A stretch of DNA of 49,050 nt from Candidatus Poribacteria bacterium (GTDB lineage Bacteria; Poribacteria; WGA-4E; WGA-3G). The notes below the pieces were generated by a model. The model made no database searches. It was not told where the DNA came from and saw only the letters and a program-made list of their open reading frames with translations. Each line of letters opens with the position of its first letter. Position 1 is the first letter of the stretch. Positions 34,163-43,376 of this stretch are shown piece after piece. The DNA is taken from the NCBI GenBank assembly GCA_009843785.1, contig VYCT01000027.1:1-49050 (forward strand). Reading direction: 5' to 3'. The translations under genes were made by a program, and so were the position numbers.

Positions 34163-36460
34163 TTACGGATCAATTTCCGTACCAAGGCGAAAATTCGGAA
34201 CTCGTTTACGATATCTATCAATCGGTGTCATATCCTGGACCGGATTTCCCTTGATACGTAGCAGATGTAGATTCTTAAAGTTTTCAATAACGCTGATGTC
34301 TTGGATTTCATTTTCTTGTAGATGTAAGTATTCCAGTTTTGTCAATGCCTGAAGCGGTGTGATGTCCGTAATTTGATTATTGTTAAGCCTTAAAACCCTA
34401 AGTTGTTCCAATTCCGAAATCGGTGTGATATCTTGAATCCCCATATTAGACAGGGATAGGTCTGTGAGTCGTCTCATTTTCGCGAGTGGTCGCACAAGAG
34501 GGGTAAGGTCGCTGATTTGATTGCCTCCAAGACTTAAGCTTGTCAGTCTATTCAAATTTGTGAGAGGTGTGAAATCACGGATTTGATTCTCGCTAAGCAT
34601 TAGATTTGTCAATTTTGTCAGTTCCGAAATCGGTGTGATGTCCGTGATTTCATTACCATGAAGCCATAAGGAGTCAAGATGCTTTAAGCCGGCGAGTGGC
34701 GTGATGTCTGTAATTTTATTTTGTCGGAGGAGTAAGTGGCTGAGCTGCGTTAACTCGGCAAGGGGTGTAATATCACTAATTTGATTGCGATCAAGTGATA
34801 GCAAGGTTAGTTGTGTTAGTCCAGCGAGTGATGTAATGTCGCTGATTTGAGTATTTTTAATTCTTAATTGCCTAAGCTGTGTCAATCTTGCGAGAGGCTT
34901 GATATCTTGAATTTGGGGCCCTTCAAAGACCAATTCTGTCAGCTGCGTGAGTCCAGCGAGGGGTGTTATATCGTTGATCTGATTATCACTGCTGCCAAAA
35001 CCGTGAAAATCGGTGAGATGTAACGATGTCAGTTGTGTTAACCCAGCAAGAGGTGTTATATCGTTGATCTGATTGCGGTCGATGGATAGACTTCTCAGTT
35101 CTTTAAGTCCAGTGAGGGGAGTAACGTCTCGAATTTGATTTTCTCCAAGGGATACATAACCGAGTTGTGTCAATTTAACAAGGGGAGTAATGTCTGTTAT
35201 GTTGTTCCGGGATAGGCCTAATCCGTTAAGTTCCCTTAACGCAGCAAGAGAGGTAATGTCTGTTATGTCGTTATAGTCTAGGCTTAAGCTGTAAAGTTTC
35301 GTTAACGCAGCAAGGGGCGTGATGTCTGCAATTTGATTATTCCCGAGATTTAACCGCTTGAGTTGTGTTAATTTTGCGAGAGGCGTGATGTCTGCAATTT
35401 GATTATCCCTAAGTTCTAAAGTCGTTAGGTTAGTCATTTTTTCTATACCTTTTAAGTTTTTGATACCTTTACCTATGGCGGACAGAGATTTTAATTATTT
35501 TAAATTTGCTTCAAGGATAAGATCACTTCGAGCCAACCGGAATATCTCTCGAACTGCTGCATCCAAATTCGGATCGGGTATTGTTATATTCAGTGATATG
35601 ATGTCTGTAATTTGATTATTACCAAGTGATATAGTTTTTAGTCTGTCTAGCTTTGATAACGGTGCGATGTAACGAATTTTGTTTCCGTACAGTTTCAGTT
35701 TCACAAGTTGTGTCAATCTGGAAAGTGGCACGATATCGCTAATTTCGTTTCCGCTAAGTTCTAACTCGATAAGTCGTGTCAAGCCTGAGAGGGGCACGAT
35801 ATCGCTAATTTCGTTTCCGCTAAGTTCTAACTCGGTAAGTTGTATCAAACCAGATAAAGGTGTGATGTCAATAATCAGGTTATTGTTAAGCGATAGGATT
35901 TTAAGTTTGTTTAACCTCGCGAGTGGTGTAGTATAACGAATTTCGTTTCCATTAAGCTTTAGTTTTATAAGTTGTGTCAAACTGGAGAGTGGCTCAATAT
36001 CGCTAATTTCGTTTCCGCTAAGTTCTAACTCGGTAAGTTGTATCAAGCCTGAGAGTGGTGTAACGTCGGTAATTTGGTTATAATTGAGGAATAGTCCTCT
36101 TAATTGCTTTAATCCAGAAAGTGGTGTAATATCTCGGACCTGATTACTATTAAGTCGTAGTAAATTGAGCTGCTCTAATTCCATCAGTGGCGTTATGTCT
36201 GCAATTTGATTATACTGAAGGACTAATGTCTTTAGTTTTGTTGCTTTCTCTAAACCCGCTAACTTTTTGATTCCTCTCGATTCAGCAGTTAGGAACTCCA
36301 ATTTTTTCAAATCTCTTTCCATGATAGGCGCGTTTGGGTCTAAACCTAATGCCTCTCGCACGGCTGCGGCTAAGTTCGGATCAGGGACCTCTACTGGTTC
36401 CGGGGGTGAACAACTCAAGAAAACAGTGAAAACCATAAAAAGCAGGCAAATATGTTTCAT
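34163..36460 (-). pseudogene. LRR lipoprotein gene interrupted by an in-frame TAA; two LRR proteins fused
   Basis: The reading frame from ATG 36460 is open for 321 codons, meets TAA at 35495-35497, and continues in the same frame for another 443 codons to 34163. The first part has a lipoprotein-like signal (VFLSC), an N-terminal cap (VPDPNLAAAVREALGLDPN) and 22-residue LRRs. A second cap follows (IPDPNLDAAVREIFRL), then the stop, then more LRRs and the usual C-cap (NLHLLRIKGNPVQDM, PIDRYRKRVPNF). In the paralogue at 40674-42152 the stop position is GAA (Glu), so one base change explains it. Either a pseudogene, or the downstream part is expressed from Met 35437 without a signal. Confidence 0.7.
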
Positions 36461-36487
36461 AACGCTATATCCCTTTTAATGTCCCGT

Positions 36488-39046
36488 TTATGGATCAATT
36501 TGAATATCAACGTGCAAATTCGGAATCTGTTGACGCAACCTCTGTATCGGTGCCATATCCTGAATGGGGTTATCCATGATGCGTAGATAGCTTAGATTCT
36601 TAAAGTTTTCAACAACACTGATGTCTTGGATCTGATTCTGTTCAAGTGCTAAGCTTGCAAGCTGCGTCAATTTAGTGAGAGGTATAATATCATTAATATG
36701 ATTACTTCCGAGTTCCAAATCGGCGAGTCGCTTCAATCCAGTAAGCGGTGTGATGTCCGTAATCTGATTGCCTTCGAGCAATAATAGCCTTATTTGCGTC
36801 AGATTCGCGAGCGGTCTGATGTTTTGAATATTATTATTGTTAAGCCCTAAGGCCGTAAGTTGTATCAAGTTCGCGAGCGGTGTAACATCAAAGATCTCAT
36901 TATTGCCGAGCCATAAGCTTGTCAGTTGTTTAAACTCAGAGAGTGGTGTAATATCTCTAATTTTGTTCCTGCCGCCTTCAAGTGCTAAATGCATAAGGCG
37001 AGGCAATCCACGGAGTAACATAGCGAGAGATGTTAGGTCCTGAATGTGATTGTCTCCAAGCCCTAAATACCAGAGTTTTGTCAGTTCAGTGAGAGGTTTG
37101 AAATTGTTGATTTCGTTATCATCAATCCGCAACCATGTCAGCCTTGTCAGATTTCTAAGTGGCATAATGTCTTCGATCTGATTACTGCTAAGACTCAAAT
37201 CTGTTAGTTTATTCAATTCGGCAATTGGTGCGATATCGCTGACCTTATTATCACCAAGCCATAAGATCTCAAGTTGTTTTAATCCTGCCAGAGGTGTAAC
37301 ATCTGTAATTTTATTTTTACGGAGGTATAAGTGGCTGATATGCGTTAACCCTGCGAGCGGTGTAATGTCCGCGATTTCATTCCGGTCAAGAGCTAGCCAG
37401 GTTAACTGCTTTAATCCAGCGAGAGGTTTTATGTCGTTGATTTGACTATTCACAAGTTTTAATTGCCTAAGCTGTGTAAGTTTAGTGAGAAAAGATAGGT
37501 CGTTGATTTGACTATTCGCGAGGGATAATTCCGTGAGTTGCGTTAATCCAGCAAGGGGTGTAATATCCTTGATTGGGTTATCACTACCGCCAGAATCGTA
37601 AGAACTGAGATGTAACCATGTCAGCTGTGTTAACTCAGCGAGCGGTGTGATGTCTGTAATTTGATTCTGCCCAAGTCGTAGGGTTCTTAATTGTTTTAAT
37701 CCTGTAAAGGGGGTGATGTCGCCGATTTGGTTGTTCTCAAGCGATATGTGTCCTATCTGTGTTAATGTAGCGAGGGGTGCAATGTCCTTTATGTGGTTCC
37801 GTGAAAGGTCTAATATGTTAAGTTCTGTCAACTCAGCGATGGGTGTAATGTCACGGATTTGATTATCCCAGAGCTGTAAAGTTAGCAACTGCTTTAATTT
37901 TCCGAGTGGCGTGATGTCCCTAATTTGATTAGACCGCAGATTTAACTCCTTGAGTTGCATTAATCCTGCAAGTGGTGTAACATCAGTAATTTGATTTCCA
38001 TAAAGTTCTAAGTGCGTAAGTTTAGTCAAACCTGCAAGCAATGAAAGGAGGGGCGGCAGACCTTGTATCTTATTGTTGCCAAGCGATAAATGCGTGAGTT
38101 GTGTTAACCCTTCAAGCGATATAATATCGCTGATTTGATTGTCTCCAACATCTAATTCTGTGAGTTGTGTCAATTCTGCTAAAGGCGTGATGTCGTCGAT
38201 TTGATTTCCATTTAGATTTAATTTCGTCAGGTGTGTCAAATTTGTGAGTGATGTAATATTGTTGATTTGATTTCCTCTTAGATTTAATTCGGTCAGCGGC
38301 ATCAATTCACTGAGCGGTTTAATATTGATGATTTCATTATGAGAGAGCATTAATGTTTCAAGTTGTTTTAATCCAGTCAATGGGGCAATATCGGCAATTT
38401 CATTAATATAGAGATTTAATTTCGTCAGATGTGTCAATCCTGTGAGCGGCGTAATATCACTGATTTCATTACTATGAAGTTCTAATTCTGTGAGTTGTGT
38501 CAATTCCGCGAGCGGCGTAACATCACTGATTTCATTACTATGAAGTTCTAACCTTGTCAGGTGTGTCAAACCTATGAGAGGGGTAAGGTGTTTGATTTGG
38601 TTTTCATTAAGCGTTAGTCCTCTAAGTTCTGACAACCCTGATAGTGAGGAGAGATCACTGATTTTATTACCATTAAGGTCTAAGTATCTGAGTTGTGTTA
38701 ATTCGGAAAGGGGTGTGATATCCTCAATTTGATTATAGCGTAGACTTAAGGACGTAAGATTTGTGAGTCCAGCGAGAGGCGTGACATCTGCAATTTGAGC
38801 GTTACCAAGCGATAAACTTGTTAAACTCGTCATTTTTTCTATACCCGTTAAGTCTGTTATGCCTTTGTCGAATGTTGACAATCTCACTAACTTTTCCAAC
38901 TCCTTTTGAGGAATTGGTGCGTTTGGACCTAAGTGGAGAGCTTCACGAATCGCGTCGGCTAAATACGGATCGGGGATATCTACGGGTTCTGACGCACAAC
39001 TGATGAAAACGGTGAAAAAGGTAAGAAGCACGCAAATATGTTTCAT
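36488..39046 (-). CDS. Leucine-rich-repeat lipoprotein, intact paralogue
   Basis: The protein has 852 residues. Its N-terminus (MKHICVLLTFFTVFISCASE) is a probable lipoprotein signal with Cys17. A cap (IPDPYLADAIREALHLGPN) is followed by about 35 tandem LRRs of about 22 residues, consensus NQIxDITPLAxLTQLxxLxL as in internalin-type and SDS22-like LRRs. The C-cap is NFKNLSYLRIMDNPIQDMAP. The product should be a long curved surface scaffold for binding proteins or glycans. It is the longest and only clearly unbroken large copy of the four. It starts 26 bases after the preceding broken copy. Confidence 0.8.
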   Translation of the reverse strand: MKHICVLLTFFTVFISCASEPVDIPDPYLADAIREALHLGPNAPIPQKELEKLVRLSTFDKGITDLTGIEKMTSLTSLSLGNAQIADVTPLAGLTNLTSLSLRYNQIEDITPLSELTQLRYLDLNGNKISDLSSLSGLSELRGLTLNENQIKHLTPLIGLTHLTRLELHSNEISDVTPLAELTQLTELELHSNEISDITPLTGLTHLTKLNLYINEIADIAPLTGLKQLETLMLSHNEIINIKPLSELMPLTELNLRGNQINNITSLTNLTHLTKLNLNGNQIDDITPLAELTQLTELDVGDNQISDIISLEGLTQLTHLSLGNNKIQGLPPLLSLLAGLTKLTHLELYGNQITDVTPLAGLMQLKELNLRSNQIRDITPLGKLKQLLTLQLWDNQIRDITPIAELTELNILDLSRNHIKDIAPLATLTQIGHISLENNQIGDITPFTGLKQLRTLRLGQNQITDITPLAELTQLTWLHLSSYDSGGSDNPIKDITPLAGLTQLTELSLANSQINDLSFLTKLTQLRQLKLVNSQINDIKPLAGLKQLTWLALDRNEIADITPLAGLTHISHLYLRKNKITDVTPLAGLKQLEILWLGDNKVSDIAPIAELNKLTDLSLSSNQIEDIMPLRNLTRLTWLRIDDNEINNFKPLTELTKLWYLGLGDNHIQDLTSLAMLLRGLPRLMHLALEGGRNKIRDITPLSEFKQLTSLWLGNNEIFDVTPLANLIQLTALGLNNNNIQNIRPLANLTQIRLLLLEGNQITDITPLTGLKRLADLELGSNHINDIIPLTKLTQLASLALEQNQIQDISVVENFKNLSYLRIMDNPIQDMAPIQRLRQQIPNLHVDIQIDP

Positions 39047-39072
39047 AATACTGACCCTTTTTAATCCCTTGA

Positions 39073-40509
39073 TTAGCGATTAGATTCTATAATTTGCAAA
39101 TTTGGCATCTGTTCGCGGAGTTCACGGATTGATTTCATATCTTGAATCGGATTCTTTTGGATATACAAATACGTGAGATTCTTAAGATTTCCAAGGACGC
39201 TGATGTCGCTGATTTGATTATCCTGGAGGAACAACCCCTTAAGTTCTGTCAGTCCAGTAAGTGGTGAAATATCGCTGATTTGATTATGCATAAGTGATAG
39301 GGTTTCAAGTTTTGCCAACCCAGTAAGTGGCGAAATATCACTGATTTCATTAGCATCAAGAATCAAACGACTCAGCTGCTTTAGTCCAGCGAGAGGTTTT
39401 ATGTCGCTGATCTGACCATTCCTGAATCCCAGAGATCTCAATTGCATTAATTGGCTGCAAAATTTTATATCTTTGCTTTGATAATCACCGAAATATTAGA
39501 ATTCCAACCGCGTTAGTCTGGCAATTGGCGTAGCGTCCCGAATATCATTACCGCTTATCCATAAAGTTTTAAGCTGTGTTAATTCAGCGATAGGGGTAAT
39601 GTCGGTAATTTGATTTCGCACGAGTAACAAGGTCTTAAGTTGTGTCATTTCAGCGATCAGCGTGAGGTCTGTAATTTGGCAGTTACGGAGCGACAAGCTC
39701 GCGAGTTGCGCCATTTCAGTGAACAGTGTAATATCCACAATTTGGTTGCTATCAAGTACTAAACTCCTCAGCAGCGTCAATCTCGTGATTGGCGTAATGT
39801 CACCGATTCGGTTGAGTCGAAGCTTTAACTTTGTAAGCTTGGGCAATTCTGCGAGTACGCTAAAGATTTGCGTTGCGTCACTCATCTGATGCCCTTGAAG
39901 TTCTAACTCCGTGAGTTGTTTTAACGCTATGAGCGGTGTAATATCATCTATCTCGTTGTCAAGTTTTAATCTGTTAGGTGAACTCAACGTAGTAACGTCA
40001 GAAAGTTTTAATGTGTTAAGTTTAGTCAACTTCGTAAGGGGTGTGATGTCGCGGATTTCATTACGACTGAGTTGCAAGTGCATGAGTTGTGTTAACCCTG
40101 CAAGAGGTATAATGTTATCTATTCCGGTGTTGGTAAGGTCTAATGTTATAAGTTCAGTCAACTTCGTAAGGGGTGCGATGTCACGGATTCGATTGTGCCG
40201 AAGGTTTAAGCCTTTGAGTTGTGTTAGGCGTGCAAGGGGCGTGATGCTCGTAATTTTGTTACCATCAAGGAATAACACCTGTAAATTTGTTGCTTTTTCC
40301 AAGCCGGTCAGATCTTTTATGCCTCTATGCATGGCCATCAGACGTTTTAACGCTCTCAAATCTTTTTCTAAAATAGGTTCGTTTGGGTCCAAACCGAGTT
40401 CTGCTCGCACGGCAGCGGCTAAGTTCTTATCAGGTATTACTTTCGGTTTTACCAGTGAACAGTTGAGGAAAACGGTAAGAATCAGGAAAAGTAGATAAAA
40501 ACGCTTCAT
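39073..40509 (-). pseudogene. LRR lipoprotein gene interrupted by an in-frame TAA
   Basis: From ATG 40509 the frame runs 337 codons to TAA at 39496-39498. It continues in the same frame through 16 codons of degenerate repeat (FGDYQSKDIKFCSQL) into a 124-codon LRR and C-cap segment ending at 39073. The signal (LTVFLNCSLVKP) and cap (IPDKNLAAAVRAELGLDPNE) match the paralogue at 40674. The repeat around the stop has lost its consensus, which suggests older decay than the copy at 34163-36460. The 3' part could be made separately from Met 39447. Confidence 0.65.
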
Positions 40510-40521
40510 AACATTAGCTGC

Positions 40522-40653
40522 CTATTTGGTTGATGTGAGTTGGATTAAGGTTTCTAAAAGTGCGTTTTCTTCGGTTTTGTCGAAAATGGGCAAGCTTTTC
40601 TCTAAACCCCCTTTGACGATAGGTTCCGCGCCATTAAGTGCTAATTTTGCCAT
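40522..40653 (-). pseudogene. 5' fragment of a DegT aminotransferase gene
   Basis: 36 codons (40546-40653) encode MAKLALNGAEPIVKGGLEKS and continue LPIFDKTEENALLETL, matching the first 36 residues of the aminotransferase at 32940-34130. Homology then stops and a TAG follows at 40522-40524. It lies downstream of an LRR gene exactly as the full gene does, so the LRR-degT junction was duplicated and the copy cut short. Confidence 0.8.
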
Positions 40654-40673
40654 ATTCATACCCGCCGTGTTTC

Positions 40674-42152
40674 TTAATGCTCAGTCAAGTAGATATTTTC
40701 TGTGTTCAGTTCCAAATGCGGAATCTGTTTACGGAGTCTGCGAATCGGTGTCATATCCCGAATAGGGTTCTCCTTGATGTTTAAATGTGTGAGATTCTTA
40801 AAGTTTTCAACAATACTGATATTGCTAATTTGGTTATGTTGAAGCCATAAAGCTTTAAGTTTCGTCATTTTATTAAGTGGCGCGATGTCACTAATTTGAT
40901 TATCAGCGAGTATTAAGTACGTCAGTTGTGTCAAATTTGCGAGAGGTGCTACGTCGCTGATTTGATTCCCCTCAAGTGATACACCCTCAAGCGTTGTCAT
41001 CCCGCTCAGTGGCGAAATATCGCTGATTTGATTCCCCATAAGTAATACACCGCCAAGTGCTGCCATCCCACCCAGTGGCGCAATGTCGCTGATTTGGTTA
41101 TTTTTAAGTAATAGGAACTCGAGCTTTGTCATCCCGCTCAGTGGCGCAATATCGTTGATTTGATTGTTCTCAAGGGATAGGTGTTCCATCTGCTTTAGTT
41201 CGCTAAGGGGTGTGATGTCATGGATATGATTATACCCAAGTGATAAGAAGGTCAACTGCTTTAGTTCACTGAGAGGTGTGATGTCATGGATACGATTATG
41301 TCCAAGTGATAATAAGGTCAAGTGTGTCAATCCTGTGAGCGGCGTAATGTCAATAATTTTATTAGCCGCAAGGCTTAATGTTTTAAGCTGCGTTAATTCG
41401 GCAATAGGGGTAATGGTACTAATTTGATTCCTGTCAAGCAGTAAATCTGTGAGTTGGGGCATTTCAGCAAACAGTGTGGTATCCGTAATTTGACAGTTAT
41501 AGAGTGATAACTGAGTGAGTTGGGGCATTTCAGTGAGGGGCGTGATGTCGGCATTTTGACAGTTGTAGAGCCATAGTGCTGTAAGTTGCGTTAATCTCGT
41601 GAGTGGCGTAACATCCGTGATTTGGTTTAGTTCAAGTTTTAGGTGTGAAAGGGCTGTCAATTTCTTAAGCACTTCAAAAAGCTGCGTCGTATCGCTGATC
41701 TGATTTTGTTGAAGTTCAAGGTGCGCGAGTCGTTTTAAGCCTGTGAGGGGTGTGATGTCCTTGATCTGGTTTTGCTCAAGTTCAAGGTGTGTGAGCTGTT
41801 TTAACCCTGCGAGCGGTGTAATGTCCTCTATTTTGTTGTTGGGAAGGATTAACCTATCAAGTTCAGTCAGCTCAGCGAGGGGCGAGATGTCTCTAATTTC
41901 GTTCTGCTCAAGCCACAAAATCCTTAAATTTGCTGCTTTTTCCAAGCCATCCAGCTTTTTGATGCCTCTACCCATGGCCATCAGAAAGTTTAATTCTCTC
42001 AAATCTTCTTCTAAGATAGGTTCGTTAGGGGCTAAATCAAGCTTTTCCCGCACGGCAGCGGCTAAGTTCTTATCAGGTATTACTTTCGGTTTTACAAGTG
42101 AGCAACTGAGGAGAACGGTAAGAATCAGAAAAAGAGGGTAAAAGTGTTTCAT
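40674..42152 (-). CDS. Leucine-rich-repeat lipoprotein, first gene of the LRR operon
   Basis: The protein has 492 residues. Its signal is lipoprotein-like (LTVLLSC). The cap IPDKNLAAAVREKLDLAPNE is followed by about 18 LRRs of the NQIxDITPLxxLTxL type; one stretch has longer or altered repeats (ISDTTQLFEVLKKLTALSHL). The C-cap is NFKNLTHLNIKENPIRDMTP. ATG 42152 is chosen over ATG 42218 because the signal peptide begins there. A consensus minus-strand promoter lies about 90 bases upstream. It is closest to the broken copy at 39073-40509. Confidence 0.8.
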   Translation of the reverse strand: MKHFYPLFLILTVLLSCSLVKPKVIPDKNLAAAVREKLDLAPNEPILEEDLRELNFLMAMGRGIKKLDGLEKAANLRILWLEQNEIRDISPLAELTELDRLILPNNKIEDITPLAGLKQLTHLELEQNQIKDITPLTGLKRLAHLELQQNQISDTTQLFEVLKKLTALSHLKLELNQITDVTPLTRLTQLTALWLYNCQNADITPLTEMPQLTQLSLYNCQITDTTLFAEMPQLTDLLLDRNQISTITPIAELTQLKTLSLAANKIIDITPLTGLTHLTLLSLGHNRIHDITPLSELKQLTFLSLGYNHIHDITPLSELKQMEHLSLENNQINDIAPLSGMTKLEFLLLKNNQISDIAPLGGMAALGGVLLMGNQISDISPLSGMTTLEGVSLEGNQISDVAPLANLTQLTYLILADNQISDIAPLNKMTKLKALWLQHNQISNISIVENFKNLTHLNIKENPIRDMTPIRRLRKQIPHLELNTENIYLTEH

Positions 42153-42237
42153 AACATTAGGTCCTATTGATTGAAGAACATGGTGTCCACTAAAGCGGAT
42201 TGGAACTTTAAGAGGCAATTTGTTTGACGTTGATTGG

Positions 42238-42267
42238 ATTATAGCATCTTGTGGTAGAAATTGTCAA
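42238..42267 (-). promoter_or_regulatory. Consensus promoter for the LRR-degT gene run
   Basis: On the minus strand TTGACA (42267-42262) and TATAAT (42243-42238) are 18 bases apart. It could drive the whole run down to 32940, since later gaps are 26-32 bases apart from the 164-base gap holding the degT fragment. The rest of 42153-42453 shows nothing clear. Confidence 0.65.
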
Positions 42268-42453
42268 TATTGTCTGAAGTTGGGTTGTGTAACCATTTTG
42301 TCAGTAGTTTTCTGGATCACGAATTTGGCGGATTGGGAAATACGTTGCACAGGCTAACGGTTTCCTATGCTACAGGTGAAGTCGGTTTCTACTTGCAGAT
42401 TATATCAGAATTCGCTATAGTAATCTTCAGAAACCTGAAATACCGTGTAACCT

Positions 42454-43368
42454 ATGGAGTCAATGAACCAAACACTCACTGCGATAGATGGCATTAAGGT
42501 TGGGCATGCTACCGACGCGACTGCTCGGACGGGATGTACTGTTATCCTCTGTCCGGCAGGGGCGACAGCAGGTGTTGATGTGCGGGGTGCTGCGCCGGGG
42601 ACACGTGAGACGGATGCCCTCCGTCCCGGACGTTTGGTTCAAAAGGTACATGCCGTGTTGCTGACAGGCGGGAGTGCGTTCGGTTTGGATGCTGCTGGTG
42701 GGGTTGTCCAGTATCTTGAAGAACAGAACGTCGGTTTTCCTGCGGGTCCCGTTCGTGTGCCGATTGTTCCCGCCGCTGTAATTTTCGATCTGGGGGTTGG
42801 CGATGCAAAGGTGCGTCCTGACCGAGAGATGGGGTATCAGGCTTCTCTGAATGCGACAGATGAGCCGGTGGCGATGGGGACTATCGGTGCAGGCACAGGT
42901 GCTACTGTTGGCAAAGCTCCCGGCGTTACGTCTTCTTCGGGGGGTGTCGGTTCGGCGTGTAAACATCTCGATTCAGGATTGATTGTCGCTGCTATTGTGG
43001 TTGTGAATGCGCTTGGGAACGTTGTGCATCCAGGGACGGGTGAGATTCTCGCGGGTGGAAAAGAAAACGGCGATTTCGTGGACATCACGGAACGGCTTTT
43101 GGATGCGAATTTGGTTCCGGGGACAAACACGACCATCGGTGTTGTCGCTACAAACGCCACACTCTCCGTTACAGAAGTAAATAGAGTTGCAGAGATGGCG
43201 CACGACGGTATGGCGCGTGCGATACGACCGTCACATACGCTGTTTGATGGGGATACGCTTTTTTCCGTCGCTACAGGGGCACACACTAAAGGCAGTGTAA
43301 ATACTGTTGGAATCTTAGCAGCAGAAGTTGTCGCGGCGGCAATTGTTAATGCAGTGAGGACGAGGTAA
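42454..43368 (+). CDS. P1-family (DmpA/NylC-type) self-cleaving hydrolase
   Basis: The protein has 304 residues. P1 peptidase landmarks are IKVGHATDATARTGCTVIL, LTGGSAFGLDAAGGV, VGKAPGVTSSSGG, TTIGVVATNA and MARAIRPSHTLFDGDT. In this N-terminal-nucleophile family a precursor cuts itself to give two chains. The likely cut here is Asn225/Thr226 in PGTNTTIG, the Asn-Thr type known from the nylon-oligomer hydrolase NylC rather than the Gly-Ser of DmpA, giving a 79-residue small chain. It acts as an aminopeptidase or amidase; natural substrate unknown. Start: ATG 42454 or 42463; GGAG sits between them. It converges with the next gene, 8 bases apart. Confidence 0.8.
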   Translation: MESMNQTLTAIDGIKVGHATDATARTGCTVILCPAGATAGVDVRGAAPGTRETDALRPGRLVQKVHAVLLTGGSAFGLDAAGGVVQYLEEQNVGFPAGPVRVPIVPAAVIFDLGVGDAKVRPDREMGYQASLNATDEPVAMGTIGAGTGATVGKAPGVTSSSGGVGSACKHLDSGLIVAAIVVVNALGNVVHPGTGEILAGGKENGDFVDITERLLDANLVPGTNTTIGVVATNATLSVTEVNRVAEMAHDGMARAIRPSHTLFDGDTLFSVATGAHTKGSVNTVGILAAEVVAAAIVNAVRTR

Positions 43369-43376
43369 CCTCGCCC

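Noticed and set aside
34163-40509. Stop-codon reassignment (TAA read as sense)
   Set aside because: Many other genes here end normally at TAA. The two internal TAAs are better explained as mutations in duplicated genes.
34163-42152. Regular repeats of about 66 bases on the minus strand that look like a tandem or CRISPR-like array
   Set aside because: The period equals 22 codons and the translated repeats are leucine-rich repeats; there are no identical direct repeats with unique spacers.
42540-43290. Long minus-strand frames opposite the P1-hydrolase gene
   Set aside because: They are antisense shadows of a GC-richer gene with clear family motifs on the plus strand.
43358-43372. CGAGGT-A-ACCTCG palindrome at the end of the P1-hydrolase gene as a terminator
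   Set aside because: The stem is 6 bp with a one-base centre, so it cannot form a stable hairpin, and it overlaps the stop codon.
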